NCBI GenBank assembly: GCA_021292165.1
Contig: CM037888.1
Location: 31,887,091-31,951,090, forward strand
Length of the DNA stretch: 64,000 bases
Direction of reading: 5' to 3'
Origin: Shinisaurus crocodilurus
Taxonomy: Eukaryota; Chordata; Lepidosauria; Squamata; Shinisauridae
The notes under the pieces are model-generated. The model saw only the letters and a program-made list of their open reading frames with translations. It did not search any database and was not told the origin of the DNA. This document shows, piece after piece, positions 50,813-60,699 of the stretch (the first letter of the stretch is position 1; every line of letters begins with the position of its first letter). The position numbers and the translations under genes were made by a program.

Positions 50813-53800
50813 CTAACTGTCTCCTACTGAGAAAGCCCGGGACAACCCATCTGCCACGATGTTGTCCTTACCCTTGATGTGCTCCACTGAAAAATCAAAA
50901 TCCTGCAGGGCTAAACTCCACCGCAACAGCTTCTGGTTGGACCCCTTCACCCTATCCAGCCAGCACAAGGGGGAATGGCCGGTCTGCAGCCGGAACCGGC
51001 GGCCCCACAGGTAGGGGCGAAGCTTGGTCACTGCCCACACTATTGCTAGGCACTCTTTCTCGACAGTGGCTTCCCGCTGTCGAGTTCCGCTCCCGAGGCA
51101 AAAGTTTCTTACTTAGAAAGGCAACTGGGCACAGCCCTTGCCCCAGCCGCTCCTGCAGCAAGACGGCGCCCATCCCCGCTTCCGAGGCATCCGTCTGCAG
51201 GACAAAAGGGGCTTCAAAGTCTGGGGCTTGCAGCACAGGGGCTGCCATCAGGCAGGCTTTCAGTCCTTCAAACGCTGCTTGGCAAGCGGCTGACCATTGG
51301 ACCTTAACGGGTTGCCGCTTTTTGCACAAGTCAGTCAGGGGGGCGGCTAGCTGGCTAAAATGGGGCACAAACTTACGATAATAGCCAGCCAGCCCTAAAA
51401 AAGCTTGGACCTGTTTTTTCGTCTGGGGTTGGGGCCAGGTGCGAACTGACTCTATCTTGGCTTCCAGGGGCTTGACACTACCTCCCCCCACCTTGTGTCC
51501 AAGATACTCCACCTCCCCCCGCCCAACCTGGCATTTTTTCGCCTTCACTGTCAGCCCTGCGTCCTGAATCCTCTGAAATACCTGGCGGACATGTTGCAAA
51601 TGCTGCTCCCAGGTGGAACTGAAAATGGCTATGTCATCCAGATAGGCACAGGCGAACTCCCCCAGCCCATTCAACATCCCGTTTACCAGCCTCTGGAAGG
51701 TAGCCGGACCGTTTCGGACCCCGAAGGGGAGGGTGGTGAATTGGAACAACCCCAGGTGGGTCACGAAAGCAGACTTCAAGGCAGCATCCGAATCGAGCGG
51801 GACCTGCCAATAACCCTTTGTCAGGTCCAGGGTAGTAATGTACTTGGCCCCCCCAAGCCTCTCCAACAGCACATCCATGTTGGGGATGGGGTAGGGGTCA
51901 GGGACGGTCACTTTGTTTATTTTTCGGTAATCCACGCAGAACCGGACACCCCCATCTTTCTTGGCCACTAACACAATCGGGGAGGACCAGGGGCTCGAGC
52001 TGGGAACAATGACCCCCAGGTCCAGCATGGCTTGGACCTCATCGGCGACGACCTGGGCATGGGACCCCACCGCCCGGTAGGGTAGGGACTGTATGGGGGG
52101 GCTATCCCCTGTATCAATGGTGTGTTGTGTGAGTGTGGTGCATCCCGGACGGTCAGAGAACATAGGCTGAAAATCCTCTAAGACCTGGGTAATCTGTCGC
52201 CGCTGCTGTTCCGACAGAGAGGGGGACAATTGGATCTCATCCATTCCTCCCCCTTCCCCCCATTCGGCCAACAAATCTCCGTCAGGGTTTCCCTGTTCCA
52301 CACATTCCTGCACTCCCCCCACCTTCGTTCCCCGTTCCACATACAATTTCAGCATATTTACATGAAATACCTTTTGCCTCCCCGGCTGTCCCGGGAAAGC
52401 TACTTGATAGTTCACCTCCCCCGACCTTCCAATCACGGTCCCTGGGCCCTCCCACTTCAAGCACAATTTGTCCGTTTTTTGGGGGCGCAGTACCAACACC
52501 TGGTCCCCCACTTCAAAAGTCCGTGGCACAGCCGTCCTGTTGTACCACGCGCTCTGCCGCTGCTGTGCTGCTCCGAGATGCTGCTGTGCCGTCTCCCGCA
52601 CCTCCCAAAGGACAGTTTGGAGGTGCTGCATGAAAGTATGCACAGGCATGGAAGATTCTGCGGCAACCCCCTCCCATTCCGCCCATAACAGAGCCAAAGG
52701 TCCCCTGAGCTCCCTTCCAAACATCAGTTCGTTGGGGGAGAATCCCAGGCTTTCTTGGGGGGAGTCCCGGTAGGCAAACAACAAGTAGGGGAGGGCTTGA
52801 TCCCAAGTCCCGGGGTGCTTAGCCGCATAAGCCCTGATCATTTTTTCAAGAGTCTGATTGAACCGTTCCACCAGCCCATTGGTCTCGTGATGGTATGGCA
52901 CCGAAGTCAGATGCTCCACACACCCCAATTCCCACATCTTTTTAAACAGTTTGGACACGAATCCCATGCCGCAGTCCGAAACCACCGTGTGGGGCATTCC
53001 TAGGTGGGCGAAAAGAGAGAGGAGAGTCTTAGCCAGGCTGGTGGCTGAGATGGAGGCTAGGGCAAAAGCCTCGGCGTAACGAGTGGCAAAGTCAACAACA
53101 GTCAGTATAAACTTCTTCCCCGTCTTGGTGGGGGGATTCAAGGGTCCCACAATATCCAACCCTATTCTTTCAAAAGGGATGCCCACAATGGGTAGGGGTT
53201 GCAGGGGGGCTTTCGGATGGTCCCGGTTATGCCCCACCCGCTGGCAGACATCGCAGGACCGGCAATATTCCCGCACTTCATTCGCCACCATGGGCCAATA
53301 AAATCCCTCAGTCACCCTGGCCAATGTCCGTTTCTGTCCCAAGTGACCTCCCCACGCTACATCGTGGGCCAGCTGCAGCACAGCCTGGCGGTACCTTGCA
53401 GGCACAACTAATTGTCTCTTTCCTGGTTGGGGGCCCGGTTCAGTCTTTGGGCAGAATTCTCGGTAAAGGGCTCCTGCCTCCCACAAAAACTGCTCTGACT
53501 GGTCCCCTGCCCCGGACACTCGACCGGCCCGATCCCGGCATCCTTGGAGGGATGGGTCGCTCTGCTGCTCCTCCTGAAACACCTTTTGAGCTCCAAAATC
53601 TCTGGCCATTGGCGCGAACCCCCCTTGGTCCTCCTCCCTCACCGAAGCCGGGGGGAGCGGCGGAGAACCGCTGGCTGTCGGGGTCACGTTACCGCGACCT
53701 GGATGGGGGACCGGGGAACCGGGAGGCTGCGGGGCAGGGGCTTGCTTGGCCTGACGTCGTGTCACCACCCCCACCTTGACTTGGGCAGCCCGGAACGCAA

Positions 53801-54350
53801 TGTCGTTCCCAATTATGATTCCCCATTCCTGCTGTCCATGTACTATAACATCCACCTCCCCTTCCCACCCCTTGTACTTGACCCAGACCCGGGCGAGGGG
53901 AACAGCTATGTTGGGAGAGTTATAGGGCTTTATGGCGCAGGTGCGCCCCTTTAACAGCTGTCTCTTCTTTACCTTACTCCGAGGTAAAGCAGTTATGTCC
54001 GCCCCGGTGTCCCTATACCCCACATGGGAGACATTGTTCACAGAGATGGACTCACAGAATTTGTTCTGGCTCCAACGCAGCTGCTCCGGCGAGGCAATGC
54101 GCATCAGGGATGCCTGCGAGATGGCCCCAAGGGAATGCTGTCCTCCGCTCCTCAGGGACCGCGCCTCCTCCTCGAGCTCTTCCTCCAGGGACGAGCTGGA
54201 CTGCTGATCCTCCTCGTGCTCCTCCGGTTCGCGGAACTCTGGAGCGAGCATCCTTCCCACCTTGCCCGGGGATGTCTTGGAGTTTCGGTTCTTCGCGAGG
54301 AGCTTGGGGCAACTCCTCTTGAGGTGCCCCGGTTCCTTGCAGTAAAAGCA
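50813..54350 (-). pseudogene. gypsy pol: zinc knuckle-protease-integrase-RT-RNase H (frameshifted)
   Basis: Polyprotein that would cleave gag-pol, copy the element RNA and integrate the cDNA. A CCHC knuckle 'CFYCKEPGHLKRSC' is encoded at 54309-54350. From the methionine at 54260, 1102 codons are open: protease 'DTGAD' at residues 84-88; integrase zinc finger H299, H306, C336, C339; integrase core D369, D429, E465 with 35 residues between the last two; RT 'YLDD' at 873-876; RNase H start 'TDAS' at 1023-1026. Near residue 1057 (about 51090) a frameshift moves the rest of RNase H into another frame, which ends at 50813 ('VEHIKGKDNIVADGLSRAF'). A long gag-like acidic stretch lies at 10-35. The integrase-before-RT order is real, not a rearrangement of two copies, because one frame spans both. 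It is non-functional as it stands. Confidence 0.9.
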
Positions 54351-54694
54351 GCCACTGGCGCTGGGGCTTTCCTTGGGTTTGCTCGGGGCCCCTCCCGAGG
54401 TTTGGGGTTGCCCTTCTCTGCGTTCCCTTTAGCCCCGCCACGACTGAGGTGCCCCCCCTTTGTTCCTTTGGGCTGCCGATATAGTCCCATTTGGTCGGCC
54501 AGCTTGCCCATTTCCCGACAGTTTGGGGGGTCCCGATCCCTCACCGCCGTGGCCAACTCCTCTGGAATAGTGGCACAAAATTGCTCTTGAATCATAAGTT
54601 CCCGCACCTCCGCCAAAGTAGTTTTCCCGGTGGCCCCAATCCACGCGTCCCAAACCTGCCCCATCTCCTCATAGGCCATTAATACTAGGGGCTG
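54351..54694 (-). pseudogene. gypsy gag remnant, SCAN-like segment
   Basis: Minus frame from about 54694 reads 'YEEMGQVWDAWIG', 'TTLAEVRELMIQEQFCATIP' and EELATAVRDRDPP. This resembles the capsid C-terminal region of Gmr1-like gypsy elements, from which the vertebrate SCAN dimerisation domain is thought to derive. The reading frame differs from pol and shifts again near 54360. The N-terminal part of gag is missing. Confidence 0.65.
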
Positions 54695-56692
54695 GAAGAT
54701 AATCTTGAGCCAGTAATAAATTGCTATTTTCTGGGCTAAAATTCTAACCGAGCAGCAAGCTGTCTCCATTCGCACTGTTGCCTTGGGGGTTGATCTAGGG
54801 ACCCCCAAAGCTCGTTAGAAATTTGTGTTGCGCTGAGTCCAGCAAGTCAGAGTAGGCCCATATGGCCGCCCCATACAAGAATTGCGGCAATTCTTTGGAT
54901 TTATATAGTTCTAGAAGATTCAATACCGGGGTCCCACCTAAGCCTGCCGCGTAGCAGAAAATGGCATTTGATCTTGCCCCTGCCGATGTTGCAGCAGTTT
55001 TTAGGTGAGCAGTCCAGGACATACCGTAGTTTTCTTAAATATCACCCCTAAGTTTTTATAAGCAGGGGCTTGCTCTAGCTGGTGATTATCCAGCCGCCAT
55101 GAGTATCTCTGTCTTCTCTTGCCAAAAACCACTATTTTTGTTTTAGATTGGTTTACTGCCAAGAATTCCTTCTGGCAGTATTCCCCCAAAGCCCTCAGTA
55201 ACCTACGCAGCCCCACCTGAGCGTATGACAATAGGATGGCATCGTCGGCATATAATAAAATAGAAATATGTTTGCCTCCTATGCTAGGGGGGAAGAAATC
55301 CAGTCCTGCTAAATGGAGGATTATATCATTTATATAGAGGTTGAATAGAAGAGGGGCCAATATACATCCTTGTCGAACACCCTTATTCACTGGGATGGGA
55401 TCTGAAAGGCCACCCCTCAGCGTCGCTCGGACACAGAGATGAGTGTTCTCATATAGCCCCTGGATTCACCTCAGGAGTCTACAATCTATATTCAGAGAAG
55501 ACAGCTTGTGCCATAAATGGGGCCGAGATATAGAATCAAAGGCTGCCCTCAGGTCTATAAAGGCTGCAAAAGGGGAATGGTGAGGAGATCGTGTATACTT
55601 ATCCCTTCAGTGGCTTAGCAGGTTGATCTACCCTGTCGGAAGCCTGCTTGTTCCTCAGCCAAAAGACTGTTGGAGAACACCCAGGTCTCCAGCTTGTCAA
55701 GAAGGTGTCTCGCGTACAACTTGCTAATTACATCAAGGAGACTTACAGGGCGGTAGTTCTTTGGGTCCGATCTTGCGCCTTTCTTATGAATTGGGACTAC
55801 TATCGCCAGGTATCAGGGAAAAATCCAAATTTGTCCATAAGTGTGAACAAGGCAGCCAAGGCTGGTATCGGCTCGGTCTATCAAGAGATCAGGTGGAATC
55901 CCATTCATCCCAGGGACCTTCCCCCTTTTCAGTTTCTTGAGGAGTCCTGCGATTTCAGCACAAGAAACTGGGGGGCAATCTGGAAGGTCCAATTCATCCT
56001 CTGGGGTTAATAAGAAGTCGGTGGCTTCGTCGAAGAAAAGGGAGCGAAAATGCTTCTCCCATTCTGCTGTTGAGATAACATTGTCGATGCAAGGTCCTCC
56101 AAAGTGCCTCCTGGCGGCTATGACCTGCCAGAATTTGGTCCTGTCCTTGTGCCCAAGAGCCTGCTCTAACTCTTGCCAGTGTATTTGAAAATATTCAATT
56201 TTTTTCTTTTCAATCAGCTTTTTATAATATTTCCGGCGTTCCAAAAATTTGCATGGGAGAAGGACAACATTAGAGTTCTTAAAGAATTGGTGCTGTCTTT
56301 GAAGCTCCCTTTTAAGCTGTTGACATTCTGAGTCAAACCAGGGGTTTGAATTCCTTGGGCCACAAGTCCTCTGTCGGGCTGCCTTAAAAAGACAAGGTTG
56401 AATTGCCGCAGCAATTATCTTGGAGTAATTATCAAGGGTCTCCTTGATCTTGGTGGAATTTAGTAGATCGTTTTTCAATCTGAGAAGTTGTTCAGAGTGT
56501 AGGATTAAGTCTAGGGCTACCAGATTTACATTTGCCCATTTAATTCGATGTTTAGCATCATCTGACTTGGAGGCTACATACTCTGGCATTTGAGTTGGCC
56601 AAGTCTCCCGAAGACAAGCTACCGAGAGGATGATTGGCTGGTGGTCACAGGTCGGATAAGAGTCTACTTTGAAGTATAAAATTACTTCAAGT
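54695..56692 (-). mobile_element. APE-type LINE, RT part (split element, decayed)
   Basis: Minus-strand pieces in several frames: pre-RT region (56692-55960, including 'NPWFDSECQQLKRELQRQ' and 'KFWQVIAARR'), RT with 'GVRQGCILAPLLFNLYINDI' and catalytic 'YADDAILL' (55390-55001), then a C-terminal region with 'SFGGP' and 'GVPRSTPKATVRMETACCSV' down to about 54695. Stops and frameshifts lie between about 55391 and 55800. The element continues at 58407-59150 beyond a younger LINE. Clade is not certain; an R4/I/Vingi-like position is possible. Confidence 0.8.
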
Positions 56693-56703
56693 AGAGCAGG
56701 TGT

Positions 56704-58395
56704 CATCATCATCATCAGGCGAACACTCGTGACCGAGTAAGATTGTCTTCCAGGATAAAAGGAGGAAATTCTAAAGAAGATTGTGTAGACTCTAGCGATG
56801 GGTCCGTAAGTGACTGTGGAGGCCAATTCTAGATCCACACAGCTTCCCACAGTGAGGACACAGGTTACTAGATGGAAGATGGTCCTGTAAAGGATTTGTT
56901 TGACGTGCTTTTCGCCTAGCACGTTTCTCCCTTTCACCTTGCACTCGGGCTTCTTCAAAGTCCATGGAGCCTTTGTGAAAGGCCAACCTCCATTTAGATC
57001 GTTCATGGGCCAGAGCTTCCCAGTTTTCGATGTTTATATTGCATTTTTTTAGATTAGCCTTATGAACATCTTTAAACCTCTTATATTGACCACCGATATT
57101 CCGCTTTCCATTCTTGAGTTGGAAATAAAGTAACTGCTTTGGGAGACGGCAGTCAGGCATTCGAACAACATGACCAGTCCACTGAAGTTGGCGTTGAAGG
57201 ATCATTTTTTCAACGCTAGTAGTCTTTGCTTCTTCCAGTACACTGACATTTGTTCGCCTATCTTCCCAAGTAATTCGCAGGATTTTCCGGAGGCAACGTT
57301 GATGAAATCTTTCAAGGAGGTGGAAGTGACGTTTATAGATAGTCCATGTTTCGCAGGCATACAATAAAGTTGGTAATACAATGGCTTCATAAACCAGTGT
57401 TTTGGTCTTCTTACAAATATCCCGATCCTCCAACACTCTATTTTTCATTCGAGAAAGCGCGGCACTTGCGGAGCTCAAATGATGCTGGATTTCACTGTCG
57501 ATGTTAGCTGTAACAGAAAGATAGCTGCCAAGATAGAGAAAATGATCGACATCTTCCAGTATTGTCCCGCCAAGCTGGATAGATGGCATCACCAAAGGGT
57601 TAGCTTGCACTTGTTGATGAGGCACTTTGGGTTTTTTGATGTTAAATGAGAAACCAAGTTTTTCGTATGCTTCTGCAAAAGCATTTAGGATAGTTTGGAG
57701 ATCATCCTCTGAATGTGCAGAGACCACATCATCATCAGCATACTGAAGTTCCACAACGGAGGTTGTAATTACCTTACTTTTTGCTTTCAGCCTGCTGAGA
57801 TTAAACAGCTTTCCATCTGTTCGATATATAATTCCCACACCAGTGGGAAGTTTCCCCTCAACAAGATGTAAAATCATGGCGATGAAAATAGCAAATAATG
57901 TTGGGGCGATAACACATCCCTGTTTAACGCCTGATCCCACTTTAAATGGAGCACCATGAGAGCCGTTGTTGTCCAAAACCGGAGCCGTCATGTTGTCATG
58001 GAGAAGTCGCAAGATATTCACAAATTTATTGGGGCATCCAATTTTCATAAGGATAGTCCAGAGAGCTGTACAGTCTACAGTATCAAAGGCCTTAGCCAGA
58101 TCGATAAATGCCATATAAAGGGGTTGATTTTGCTCTCGGCATTTTTCTTGGAGCTGACGTGCAGTAAAAATCATGTCTACTGTCCCTCTAGAGGGGCGGA
58201 AACCATATTGAGTTTCAGGGAGGATCTCTTCTGAAATAGAGAGAAGACGGTTTGCGAGAATCCTAGCAAATATTTTACCTGCGGTAGCTAAGAGAGAAAT
58301 GCCCCGATAGTTTCCACAGTCTGTTCTATCACCCTTCTTAAAGAGGGTGATAATTATGGCATCCCTGAAGTCTTCTGGGATCTCTTTTCTTATCC
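56704..58395 (-). mobile_element. Young LINE with C-terminal C2H2 finger, nested (1692 bp, 5'-truncated)
   Basis: Inserted into the older LINE, flanked by a perfect 11-bp duplication AGAGCAGGTGT (56693-56703 and 58396-58406). The 3' end is a GAT-repeat tail (ATCATCATCATC at 56706-56717 on this strand). It is the longest of three copies here (others 14491-14608 and 63099-63701). Closest in style to LINE proteins with C-terminal zinc fingers (Ingi/Vingi group); the clade needs a tree. Confidence 0.9.
56792..58395 (-). CDS. Reverse transcriptase C-terminal two thirds plus C2H2 zinc finger
   Basis: Reverse transcriptase of a non-LTR retrotransposon. Open from the truncated edge at 58395 (the first methionine is at 58174, giving 460 codons). 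Counting from that methionine: 'FIDLAKAFDTV' at 23-33, 'GVKQGCVIAPTLF' at 82-94, catalytic 'YADDD' at 145-149, a thumb and linker region with 'LLYACETWTIYKRHF' and 'LQRQLQWTGHVVRMPDCRLP', and a classical C2H2 finger C439-C442-H455-H459 immediately before the stop. The finger probably helps bind target DNA or element RNA. No internal stop is present. Endonuclease and the front of the RT are missing, so it is not autonomous. Confidence 0.85.
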
Positions 58396-58406
58396 AGAGC
58401 AGGTGT

Positions 58407-59150
58407 AACTGCCATGTAATCTACCACACTTGCCCCAAGGTAAATTCACCCCTTGCATCTTCAGGGAGGGAACCATTTAGGAGGGCTAGACCGGCCTGGA
58501 AAATTGTGTTAACGAAGCATTTTCCTTGGGGATTAGTTTGATGATCCTTGGATTGTCTAGCCTGCATCATTGTTAGAACTTGTGGGTGGGAATTGGGCAT
58601 TTGACCCAGGGCGTCCCAATATGATCCTATTTGTGCGTTAAAGTCCCCCATTAGAATAAAAGGGGCCTTAGCATATTGAAGCGCCAGAGTGAATAGAAAA
58701 TCATCTAGGTGCTCCCATATATTTACTGGGTAGTATCTTGATCTCCTCGGGGGAATGTAGGCATTTATCACCACATAGGAGGTTGCTCCAAACTTGACAT
58801 GTACTGCCATTGCCCATGGGCCCAAGTTGTCTATTAGGTGGGATTCTATCCTCTTTGTACTAGTGATGGCACATGTGAGACCGTCACAAGGCTGGCCCTT
58901 GAGGGCAGAAGGGGTTGCCGGGATAGAATAGGTTACAAAATCCCTGAGGTGAATGTCTCGCAGAGACCATGTTTCCTGGAGGGAAATGATGTCAAAATTA
59001 TTAATATACTTCCGAAATGTGGCGTCCGGTGACTTATTGTGCCAGCCAGAGATGTTCCACGATAAGCATTGGAAGGACTCTCCGCACCATGGTTCAGGTC
59101 ACTTGAATTTGTGCGGGGATTTCCCACTTAATAAAACAAAATCTACAAAT
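58407..59150 (-). mobile_element. APE-type LINE, endonuclease part (split element)
   Basis: The start of the protein region near 59080 reads 'LSWNISGWHNKSPDATF' and 'NNFDIISLQETW', typical of the N-terminus of an APE endonuclease. 58825-58421 gives 'VINAYIPPRRSRYY' and 'FILMGDFNAQIG', the later endonuclease motifs. It ends at the 11-bp duplication; the coding sense resumes at 56692. Several frame changes show that it is an old copy. Confidence 0.8.
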
Positions 59151-59151
59151 C

Positions 59152-59216
59152 ATAGAATCATAGAAAAGTAGAGTTGGAAGGGGCCTACAAGGCCATCGGG
59201 TCCAAACCCCTGCTCA
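59152..59216 (-). mobile_element. CR1 LINE terminal fragment
   Basis: 'CATAGAATCATAGAAAAGTA' to 'CCAAACCCCTGCTCAATT': last 65 bp of CR1. Confidence 0.88.
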
Positions 59217-59400
59217 ATTCAATAATCCCTTTTTAACTTTAATACTACATGTTAATTTATCATTAATAGCAATATCCCATACCTCTTTATACCATTCCTC
59301 TATTTGATAATCACATTGCATTTTGCATTTTCTAGGTATCGGTAACCTTGCTGCTGTCTCTCGTTTGTTTTTTAACCTGGAGTGAAGTGCCGCCCTCAAG
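59217..59400 (-). mobile_element. L1-type LINE fragment (ORF2 C-terminal region)
   Basis: The minus frame contains 'QIEEWYKEVWDIAINDKLTC' followed by IKVKKG, a typical L1 ORF2 C-terminal motif (WDIAINDKLT). Only about 60 codons remain. Confidence 0.75.
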
Positions 59401-60099
59401 CATCCTCTTTATTTGGGTTCAAATGAGTCATTGTGTGTTTTGGAGCTTAGACCCCACCTCTGCCTTGTAATTAGGTTCTGGGGCATGCTTCTTTTAGTCT
59501 CACCAGTTTGCCTTCTGGGAAATGTGTGTTCTGTGACCAGGCATACCCACCATGGTAGCCTGCAACACTCTCTCAAAATTCCAAATGTGCCCACCAACCC
59601 AAAAGTTTTGAGGACCCCTGGCTTGGAACATTATTAATTTATAGAGCACCAGCCATTTACTTGGTGCTTTAATTACAAAGGAGAGGATAGATCCCTGCCG
59701 CCAAGGGGCTTACAATCTAGAATTGACATACGGGAGACAGCAGAGGAAGGGGAAGTTGGTAGAAGCAGGAGGAAACAGATTTTTTTAAAAAAGCCCCAGA
59801 ATCTTCTGAAATATACTGGGGGTCCATAGCAGATATGCAGAGGTGTTTTTTTTTTTATTAGTCAATGTGAAAAGGTGCCCGGGAGGTTCCCTGGCCTCCA
59901 GGTAGAAATCATCCTTAAGCATGAATCAGCAGCAGAGCTGGGATGGCCACTTATGAATCACCAAAAAAGAGGAAATGCATCACCAAAAAAGAAGGCAAAA
60001 GAGGACAATGATTTGTATAACATTTGCATATGCTAAATTATATTTATAGATGCAAAATTAGAAAAGTATTCTAATTTAAACAGAAATACAGTGCATCAC
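59401..60099. other. Unannotated sequence with an old dispersed repeat
   Basis: 59640-59760 ('ATTTATAGAGCACCAGCCAT', 'GCCAAGGGGCTTACAATCTA') has the look of an ancient amniote interspersed repeat. The rest is unrecognised. Confidence 0.4.
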
Positions 60100-60107
60100 A
60101 CCATACT

Positions 60108-60679
60108 CAGGGCCGGCGCTACCGCTAGGCAAACTAGGCGGTTGCCTAGAGTGCGCGGCTGAAGAGGGCGGGGGGGTCGCGCCACCCCGCCAGGCCTCCG
60201 CCTCCCCGCCCGCCCGCCCACCCACCCGCCGCCGCCGCCACCGCTGCACCTCCCTCCCGCCCTCCCGCCGCTGCCGCCGCCGCACCTCCCCCCCGCCCGC
60301 CTCCACGCCTCCCCCCGGCCGTTGCCGCCGCCGCCACCCCCCCAACCCCCCCGCCACCTACCTTCTCCGCGTCGCGTCGCTTCCGGAGCCCCGCCCGCGT
60401 TGTTTTGGCGGGAGGAACCAGGGCAACAGGGCTTAAACAGCCCTGTTGCCCTGGTTTCCCCGGCAAAAAACAGAGCGCGGGGGTCCCGTCGCGTCACTTC
60501 CTCCTTGGAGGAGGCGGCGGCAGCCAGGACGGGGGGGAAGGTAGGTTGTTGGTGGTGGCGGCACGGGGGGGGGTTTGCAGAGCAGGGCTGCTTTGCTCTG
60601 GAGCCCCCCCCCACGGCACGAGGGGGGGGCACTAAATTTCATTTCGCCTAGGGCGCCAAACTGCCCTGCACCGGTCCTG
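60108..60679. mobile_element. GC-rich hAT-type element (572 bp)
   Basis: Ends 'CAGGGCCGGCGCTACCGCTA' and 'CCCTGCACCGGTCCTG' form imperfect terminal inverted repeats. Flanked by a perfect 8-bp duplication ACCATACT (60100-60107 and 60680-60687). The interior is CCG/CGG-rich (60190-60360) and contains a hairpin 'CCAGGGCAACAGGGC' / 'GCCCTGTTGCCCTGG' near 60417-60455. Open frames within it are GC artefacts. Confidence 0.9.
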
Positions 60680-60699
60680 ACCATACTGTGGAAGACTGT

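Larger units (their letters stand above)
49998..54694 (-). mobile_element. Ty3/gypsy retrotransposon, Gmr1-like order, 5'-truncated
   Basis: A gypsy-type LTR retrotransposon read right to left: gag remnant (54694-54351), zinc knuckle, protease, integrase, reverse transcriptase, RNase H, purine tract, putative 3' LTR. Integrase precedes reverse transcriptase, as in Gmr1-like elements of deuterostomes, and unlike ordinary gypsy elements and retroviruses. The 5' LTR and most of gag are absent, and the right edge falls inside a LINE. The left edge falls in GAGTC copy F. Frameshifts make it inactive. Confidence 0.85.

Noticed and set aside
55813..57006. 397-codon minus-strand open frame read as one gene
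   Set aside because: It runs from the finger-LINE 3' UTR across the insertion joint into the older LINE, so it is a chimeric readthrough of two elements.
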